This document shows positions 6,283 to 11,125 of a stretch of DNA of 11,125 nt, piece by piece. The notes under the pieces were generated by a model. That model was given only the letters and a program-made list of their open reading frames with translations. It was not told the DNA's origin and searched no databases. The position numbers were made by a program, and so were the translations under genes. Position 1 is the stretch's first letter, and each line of letters begins with the position of its first letter. The stretch is from Clostridiales bacterium (lineage in GTDB: Bacteria > Bacillota_A > Clostridia > Peptostreptococcales > Anaerovoracaceae): the NCBI GenBank assembly GCA_015058265.1, contig SVCR01000032.1, forward strand, positions 1 through 11,125, in the 5' to 3' direction.

Positions 6283-7143
6283 ATGATATACGATACAGCA
6301 ATTATAGGGACAGGGCCGGCGGCGCTGTCCGCAGCTATGAATCTCAAGCTGCACAATAAAGAGATCATAACGCTGGGAGCTGCCAATTACAGCACTAAAG
6401 TCGAGAAGTCCGAGAAGATCGCGAACTATCCCGGCCTTGGTTTCATTTCCGGCAAGGATCTGGTGGCGAAGTTCGATGAGCATGCCAAAGCAATGGATAT
6501 CCAGGTGACAGAGCAGATGGTCACCGCCATCATGCCGATGGGAGATACTTTCATGCTCTCGGCCGGGACAGAAGTATATACAGCGAGGACGATATTGCTG
6601 GCAACGGGCGTCGCAGCCGGCAAAGGGTTTGCCGGCGAGGAGGAACTCCTCGGTCGCGGCGTCAGCTACTGCGCGACCTGCGACGGCTTCCTCTACAAGG
6701 GCAAGACTATCGCGGCGTTCTGCGGTGACCCGAGATTCGAGCATGAGGTCGAGTATCTGGCTGAGATGGCTGACAAGGTCTATCTCGCGACTTCGTATAA
6801 AGACGTCAAAGCTGACAAGCCTAATATCATCAAGCTGGAAAAGCCTATTCGCAAGATCCTCGGAGATGGCAAAGCAAACGGTATCGAGCTCACAGACGGA
6901 TCAACGATAGATATCGACGGCATCTTCTGCCTCAGGAATTCTATCGCTCCGTCGACACTCATGAGCGGACTCGAGCTGGATGGCGTCCATATCGTAACTG
7001 ACCGCTCGATGGCAACGAATATCCCGGGCTGCTTTGCAGCCGGAGACTGCACGGGCAGACCGTATCAGATAGCAAAGGCTGTAGGCGAGGGCAACATCGC
7101 TGCTCACAGCATAATTGAATACATAGCAGCCCGGCAAAAGTAA
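6283..7143 (+). CDS. thioredoxin-reductase-like flavoprotein without NADPH motifs
   Basis: This 286-residue soluble protein has the FAD-binding GTGPAA motif (9-14), the redox-active CATC (Cys130, Cys133), and the C-terminal FAD motif AAGDCTGRPYQ (252-262), all as in low-molecular-weight thioredoxin reductases. The second nucleotide-binding site is unusual. Where NADPH-dependent enzymes have GGGDSAxEEA, this one reads FCGDPRFEHE (146-155), and the arginine-bearing HRRxxxR that grips the NADPH phosphate is replaced by ATSYKDVKA (169-177). Family knowledge: clostridial ferredoxin-dependent flavin thioredoxin reductases lack these NADPH motifs. The inference is that this protein takes electrons from ferredoxin, or another donor, to reduce thioredoxin or a related CxxC partner. 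The ATG at 6283 follows AAGGA at 6271-6275. It ends the co-oriented run that begins with the Nudix gene. Confidence 0.82.
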   Translation: MIYDTAIIGTGPAALSAAMNLKLHNKEIITLGAANYSTKVEKSEKIANYPGLGFISGKDLVAKFDEHAKAMDIQVTEQMVTAIMPMGDTFMLSAGTEVYTARTILLATGVAAGKGFAGEEELLGRGVSYCATCDGFLYKGKTIAAFCGDPRFEHEVEYLAEMADKVYLATSYKDVKADKPNIIKLEKPIRKILGDGKANGIELTDGSTIDIDGIFCLRNSIAPSTLMSGLELDGVHIVTDRSMATNIPGCFAAGDCTGRPYQIAKAVGEGNIAAHSIIEYIAARQK

Positions 7144-7150
7144 TAACAAG

Positions 7151-7239
7151 TGGCGGATCCATTGATCAAATGCAATTGGCGGATACCGAATCCGATAGGC
7201 AAATGCAATTTGCAGATATGGGATCCAATCATCTATACA
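7151..7239. repeat. repeat-rich leader before the GTPase-nuclease gene
   Basis: A 19-base segment recurs with 17 matches: CAAATGCAATTGGCGGATA (7167-7185) and CAAATGCAATTTGCAGATA (7200-7218), offset 33 bases. A third partial copy, TGGCGGAT, is at 7151-7158. The second copy holds the inverted repeat GCAAAT-GCA-ATTTGC (7199-7213), and GGATCC occurs at 7155 and 7221. A weak promoter-like TTGCAG (7210-7215), 18 bases, TATACA (7234-7239) overlaps the end. No Shine-Dalgarno sequence is seen before the ATG at 7248. Confidence 0.65.
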
Positions 7240-7247
7240 GATAGAAA

Positions 7248-10085
7248 ATGAGTCAGGAAAAGAGGATAGATCTCGGAATACTGGCGCATGTCGATGCAGG
7301 GAAGACGACTCTCTGCGAAGCTATGCTGTACAAGACGGGGGAGATAAGACAGCTCGGAAGAGTGGATCATAAGGATGCCTTTCTCGATAACTATGAAGTC
7401 GAGAGGAATCGAGGCATCACTGTCTTCTCCAAGATGGCCAGACTTAGCTTTAAGGATGAGTCGGACAGAAGCATCGGCATCACGCTGATAGACACACCCG
7501 GCCATGTGGATTTCGCGGCCGAGATGGAGAGAGCGCTGTCGGTGATCGACTACGCTCTTCTTGTTGTGAGCGGATCTGAAGGAGTGCAGGCGCACACCCG
7601 AACTCTTTTCAACATGCTGAGAGACCGCAGCATCCCGACTTTCATCTTCGTCAATAAGATGGACATAGCTGTCAGGGCCAAAGAGGAGATCATCGCTGAA
7701 CTCGCTGAAGAACTCGGCGCAGGAGCGGTTGACTTTGCCGGATACCGGGAGCGGACGGACAGCTTCATAGACGGCATCACTTTGTACTCTTCCGAGCTGG
7801 CTGACATTGTTCTGGGAGAGATAGCTGAAGCCGACCTGGTTGATAATGGCGGTCAGGAGTATGACTATGGCAATAACGAGGATTCTGATCTGGTCCCTTC
7901 TGACAGAGCTATCGCTCGCGCGATTCGCCGAGGGGAGATCGTACCTTGTATGTTCGGCTCAGCGCTCAAACTGGATGGTGTAGAAGAGCTGCTCAGCGTG
8001 ATAGCGAGATTTGCGGAGGAGCCGGTATACGGAAGCGACTTGGGAGCCAGAGTGTTCAAAGTTGCTGATGCAGAAGACGGCGAGAGGCTGTGCTTTGTCA
8101 AAGTCACAGGCGGAACTTTGCGCGTCCGGGACAAAGTCAAAGTCAGGTCATCCGGGGAGACATCGAAGCTGCAGGGTGATCACGGCACAGATGCAGATGA
8201 GTGGGAAGCCAAGATCAATCAGATCAGACTCTATTCGGGAAACAAGTATGTCACGGCCGATGAAGCAGCGGCCGGAACGATATGCGCTATTAAAGGCATG
8301 GGCAAAGCTACACCGGGTGACGGTGTCGGCGCAGAACCTCCTGTCCAATTCAAATCGATAAGACCGTTCATGACATACACAGTCGCCGGACCGGAAGGCA
8401 TGGATCCTTACCAGGTCATGAAGGATCTCAAAGTCCTTGCGGAGGAAGATCCGGCCCTCGACGTAAGGTGGGGAAGAGATACCGGGGACATCGAGATCAG
8501 GCTGATGGGACAGGTGCAGCTGGAAGTGATCGAAGGCATGATCCGCAGCAGATACGGATATGATGTCACTTTCGGTACAGGCAGAGTCCTGTATCTCGAG
8601 ACCGTATCCGGATCATATGAAGGCGTTGGCCATTTTGAACCGCTCAGACATTATGCAGAGGTCCATCTCATCATCGAGCCGGCAGAGCGCGGCAGCGGGA
8701 TAACGGTGAACAGCATCGTGCCGGAGGATGAGCTAGCCGTGAACTGGCAGAGGCTGATCCTGACACATATAGAAGAGAAAGAGCACACAGGCGTACTCAT
8801 AGGTGCACCGCTTACAGATGTGACGATCACACTGGCAGCAGGCAGGGCACATGAAAAGCATACCAATGGCGGAGATTTCCGCGAGGCTACTTACCGCGCG
8901 GTGAGAAACGCTCTGATGCAGGCCAGGGCAGACGGCAAAGCTGTTCTTCTCGAGCCTTGGACTGAATATGACATTGGTCTGCCTTCGAATATGGTCGGCA
9001 GGGCGATGACAGATATCCGCCAGATGGGCGGAAGTCAGGATTCCCTGGAACAGGACGGCGATTTCTCGCACATCAGGGGACGCGTTCCTGCAGCGCAGAT
9101 CGCGGGATATCAGCAGATTTTGACCGGCTATACTTCGGGAGAAGGCCGCCTGGCATGCGAGAGCGCAGGATATTCAGAGTGTCACGACGCCGATGCAGTG
9201 ATCGAGAACACAGGCTACGACCCGGAGCGAGATGTTGAGAATACTGCTGATTCTGTTTTCGTCAACCACGGCGGAAGCGATATCGTAAAATGGGATGAGG
9301 TCAGCAGCCATATGCATATACCGTATGTCCTGCGCAGAAACTCTGACGGCAGCCGTGATTACGATGCGGGAGCATCTGCACCGCGCAGCAGGGCCGCGTC
9401 TGATCCATACGATGGCCTTGACGTCAGGGAACGCGCGAAGAGAAGGGCAGCGGCAGAGAAAGAGCTGCGCATGATATTCGAGAAGACCTACGGCGCGGGC
9501 AAGCAGAGTGTCCGCCGTGAAGCCAGAGAGACTTACGGCCGCGGTTACTCCGGCAAGAGAGCTCCGGCTGAAGCTCAGGCAGATGAGCGCAATCTCGAGA
9601 TCAAAGCAAAGCACGAGAGAAAGAACAGTTCCGCGCAGCAGGAAAGCAAGCCTCTGCTTGTTATAGTTGACGGATACAATGTGATCTATGCCGATAAGTA
9701 CCTGAAGGAGCTGTCATCGATCGATCCGGGATCGGCCAGAGACCAGCTTCTGGACAGGCTTTGCAATTATGCTTCGTATCATGGTGTGGAGATGTCAGTC
9801 GTGTTCGATGCGTACAAAGTTCCTTACGGCACCGGCTCGGAGGAGGACTATGCAGGAGTGAAGGTCATATATACGACTGAAGATGAACCTGCGGACATAC
9901 GCATAGGCAAGATCACCGATGCTTCCCGGAACAGAAGCGTATATGTGGTATCGTCGGATACTTTGGTCCAGCAGGATTCTTGGGGACACGGAGCGCTGAG
10001 GATATCTTCAGGTGACTTCCTCGACATGCTGACCCGGACTGAAGAGGAGATACGCAGAAGGCTGGCATCACAGAACCAGAACTAG
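7248..10085 (+). CDS. TetM/EF-G-like ribosomal GTPase fused to a C-terminal NYN (Rae1/YacP-like) nuclease domain
   Basis: This 945-residue protein has two halves. Residues 1 to about 695 are a translation-factor GTPase of the ribosomal-protection type, with G1 AHVDAGKTT (13-21), G2 RGIT (55-58), G3 DTPGH (82-86), G4 NKMD (136-139) and G5 GSAL (237-240). EF-G-like domains II to V follow; domain IV carries GRAHEKHTNGGDFREATYRA (532-551), unlike the tip of true TetM. Residues about 720-800 are a charged, probably helical linker. Residues 803 to about 935 are an NYN/PIN-like nuclease domain of YacP/Rae1 type, with VDGYN (Asp808), FDAYK (Asp854), EDEPADIRI (878-886, Glu879 and Asp883) and SSD (902-904) as the expected acidic metal site. 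Family knowledge: TetM-like GTPases and Rae1 both act in the ribosomal A site. A GTP-dependent ribosome-associated RNase is inferred. A name such as tetracycline resistance protein is likely to mislead. Confidence 0.88.
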   Translation: MSQEKRIDLGILAHVDAGKTTLCEAMLYKTGEIRQLGRVDHKDAFLDNYEVERNRGITVFSKMARLSFKDESDRSIGITLIDTPGHVDFAAEMERALSVIDYALLVVSGSEGVQAHTRTLFNMLRDRSIPTFIFVNKMDIAVRAKEEIIAELAEELGAGAVDFAGYRERTDSFIDGITLYSSELADIVLGEIAEADLVDNGGQEYDYGNNEDSDLVPSDRAIARAIRRGEIVPCMFGSALKLDGVEELLSVIARFAEEPVYGSDLGARVFKVADAEDGERLCFVKVTGGTLRVRDKVKVRSSGETSKLQGDHGTDADEWEAKINQIRLYSGNKYVTADEAAAGTICAIKGMGKATPGDGVGAEPPVQFKSIRPFMTYTVAGPEGMDPYQVMKDLKVLAEEDPALDVRWGRDTGDIEIRLMGQVQLEVIEGMIRSRYGYDVTFGTGRVLYLETVSGSYEGVGHFEPLRHYAEVHLIIEPAERGSGITVNSIVPEDELAVNWQRLILTHIEEKEHTGVLIGAPLTDVTITLAAGRAHEKHTNGGDFREATYRAVRNALMQARADGKAVLLEPWTEYDIGLPSNMVGRAMTDIRQMGGSQDSLEQDGDFSHIRGRVPAAQIAGYQQILTGYTSGEGRLACESAGYSECHDADAVIENTGYDPERDVENTADSVFVNHGGSDIVKWDEVSSHMHIPYVLRRNSDGSRDYDAGASAPRSRAASDPYDGLDVRERAKRRAAAEKELRMIFEKTYGAGKQSVRREARETYGRGYSGKRAPAEAQADERNLEIKAKHERKNSSAQQESKPLLVIVDGYNVIYADKYLKELSSIDPGSARDQLLDRLCNYASYHGVEMSVVFDAYKVPYGTGSEEDYAGVKVIYTTEDEPADIRIGKITDASRNRSVYVVSSDTLVQQDSWGHGALRISSGDFLDMLTRTEEEIRRRLASQNQN

Positions 10086-10111
10086 CGCTTTTCCTCAAAT
10101 GTAGACAGAAA

Positions 10112-10177
10112 AATAACGAAAGCGATTGAGATATCATATATAAAATGATACAATACGTGGGAATGTAATAACGAAAG
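10112..10177. repeat. 11-bp direct repeat flanking the gap promoter
   Basis: AATAACGAAAG occurs at 10112-10122 and again at 10167-10177, exactly 55 bases apart. One copy lies upstream of the -35 and the other just downstream of the expected transcription start, an arrangement that could let a regulator bind both sides of the promoter. Confidence 0.55.
10126..10154 (+). promoter_or_regulatory. strong sigma-A-like promoter of gap
   Basis: TTGAGA (10126-10131) and TACAAT (10149-10154) are separated by 17 bases, and TG one base before the -10 makes it an extended element (TGATACAAT). AT-rich sequence lies between them. Transcription should start near 10161, giving a leader of about 57 bases. This is the best promoter in the window, as expected for a glycolytic gene. 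Confidence 0.75.
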
Positions 10178-10199
10178 TATTTATTACTGATGTATCAGT
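10165..10199. promoter_or_regulatory. leader hairpin and palindromic operator candidate of gap
   Basis: GTAATAA (10165-10171) pairs with TTATTAC (10181-10187), a 7-bp stem with a 9-base loop. It overlaps by two bases the palindrome ACTGAT-GT-ATCAGT (10186-10199), so the two structures compete. The palindrome ends two bases before the ribosome binding site (AAAGGAGA, 10201-10208) and could act as a repressor site or modulate translation. Confidence 0.45.
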
Positions 10200-10217
10200 G
10201 AAAGGAGACTATAGATT

Positions 10218-11125
10218 ATGAAAGTTGCAATCAATGGATTCGGTAGAATTGGCAGACTGTCATTCAGAAAGCTCTACGGAGAGAAGGACATCGAGATCGT
10301 TGCTATCAACGACCTGACAAGCCCTCACATGCTCGCTTATCTGCTGAGAAATGACAGCGTTCAGAAGAGATTCGACGCAGTCGTAGAAGAGGCAGAGAAC
10401 GGCATCCTCGTAGACGGAAAGCTTTTCCCTGTTTATGCTGAGGCAGACGCAAGCAAGCTTCCATGGGGAGAGCTCGGAATCGACGTAGTTCTCGAGTGCA
10501 CAGGCTTCTACACATCCAAGGCTAAATCACAGGCTCACATCGACGCCGGCGCTAAGAAGGTCCTGATCTCTGCTCCTGCAGGCAATGACCTCCCGACTAT
10601 CGTTTACGGCGTTAACCACGAGACACTGACAGCTGAGGATACAATCGTTTCCGGAGCTTCCTGCACAACTAACTGCCTCGCTCCAATGGCTAAGGCACTT
10701 GCAGACTACAGAGAACTCAGAACCGGATTCATGACAACTATCCACGCATATACAGGTGACCAGATGATCCTTGACGGACCACACAGAAAGGGTGACCTCA
10801 GAAGAGCAAGAGCCGGTGCTGTCAACATCGTTCCTAACAGCACAGGTGCTGCTAAGGCTATCGGCCTTGTTATCCCTGAACTCGCAGGCAAGCTGATCGG
10901 TTCCGCTCAGAGAGTTCCTGTTCCATCAGGATCGATCACAATCCTCGACGCTACACTCAAGGATATGACAGACACAGTATCTGTTGAAGGAATAAACGAA
11001 GCTATGAAGGCTGCTGTAAGCGAATCCTTCGGTTACACAGAAGAAGAGATCGTTTCCAGCGACGTTATCGGAATGAGCTATGGTTCACTCTTCGACGCTA
11101 CACAGACGATCGTCATGCAGTGCGA
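10218..11125 (+). CDS. gap: glyceraldehyde-3-phosphate dehydrogenase, type I (3' end outside window)
   Basis: The frame is open from the ATG at 10218 to the window end, giving 302 residues of a protein usually about 335 long. It oxidises glyceraldehyde 3-phosphate to 1,3-bisphosphoglycerate with NAD in glycolysis. The Rossmann start INGFGRIGR (5-13), Asp32 at the end of the second strand (NAD-type specificity), the active-site SGASCTTNC with Cys149, and the base His176 ([10 protein letters not shown]) are all in place, as are PNSTGAAKA and [20 protein letters not shown] at 10201-10208 fixes the start. The gene has its own strong promoter and structured leader. Codon use differs from its neighbours, with more GCT, GTT and other codons typical of highly expressed genes, so it is probably abundant. 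Confidence 0.97.
   Translation, partial: MKVAINGFGRIGRLSFRKLYGEKDIEIVAINDLTSPHMLAYLLRNDSVQKRFDAVVEEAENGILVDGKLFPVYAEADASKLPWGELGIDVVLECTGFYTSKAKSQAHIDAGAKKVLISAPAGNDLPTIVYGVNHETLTAEDTIVSGASCTTNCLAPMAKALADYRELRTGFMTTIHAYTGDQMILDGPHRKGDLRRARAGAVNIVPNSTGAAKAIGLVIPELAGKLIGSAQRVPVPSGSITILDATLKDMTDTVSVEGINEAMKAAVSESFGYTEEEIVSSDVIGMSYGSLFDATQTIVMQC

Noticed and set aside
6277..6744. 155-codon antisense open frame opposite the thioredoxin-reductase-like gene
   Set aside because: Composition is low-quality (Cys/His/Arg scatter), no domain is seen, and the opposite strand has clear FAD motifs.
7248..9335. Classical tetracycline resistance gene (tetM/tetO type)
   Set aside because: The GTPase core is related, but the domain IV tip differs and a nuclease domain is attached, so a drug-resistance label is not supported by sequence.
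9174..9614. 146-codon antisense open frame opposite the GTPase-nuclease linker
   Set aside because: It lies over an intact fused reading frame and shows no start signal or family feature.

Overview
The window looks like chromosomal DNA of a strictly anaerobic Gram-positive bacterium, probably in the Clostridia (Bacillota). The grounds are a two-subunit oxygen-sensitive class I fumarase, AAGGAG-type ribosome binding sites, sigma-A-like promoters, a lipoprotein with a cyclophilin-like fold, and a thioredoxin reductase homologue of a kind reported from clostridia. Base composition is near 50% G+C. All recognisable genes lie on the + strand. No RNA gene, insertion sequence, CRISPR array or phage gene is visible.

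Region 1 (1-2483) holds the end of an alpha/beta hydrolase, an aldo/keto reductase with a promoter and three operator-like half-sites in front of it, and a lipoprotein with a cyclophilin-like domain closed by a clear rho-independent terminator. It reads as a redox/xenobiotic-type accessory cassette. Region 2 (2484-3367) is one gene resembling 2,4-diacetylphloroglucinol/phloretin C-C hydrolases, with its own extended -10 promoter. Region 3 (about 3450-7143) is a probable co-oriented operon: a MutT-type Nudix hydrolase, an unrecognised 142-residue protein, the fumarase alpha and beta subunits, a small four-cysteine zinc-ribbon protein, and a thioredoxin-reductase-like flavoprotein that has kept its CxxC redox centre but seems to have lost the NADPH-binding motifs.

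Region 4 (7144-10085) is the most notable. A 945-residue protein combines a complete EF-G/TetM-like ribosomal GTPase with a C-terminal NYN (YacP/Rae1-like) endoribonuclease domain, joined by a charged linker. Both halves belong to families that act in the ribosomal A site, so the fusion suggests a GTP-driven ribosome-rescue or mRNA-cleavage factor rather than simple tetracycline resistance. It lacks a visible Shine-Dalgarno sequence and is preceded by a repeat-rich leader. Region 5 (10086-11125) is a strong promoter with a structured leader and the start of glyceraldehyde-3-phosphate dehydrogenase, which runs off the window end.

All functions are inferred from recognising motifs by eye; no database search was run.
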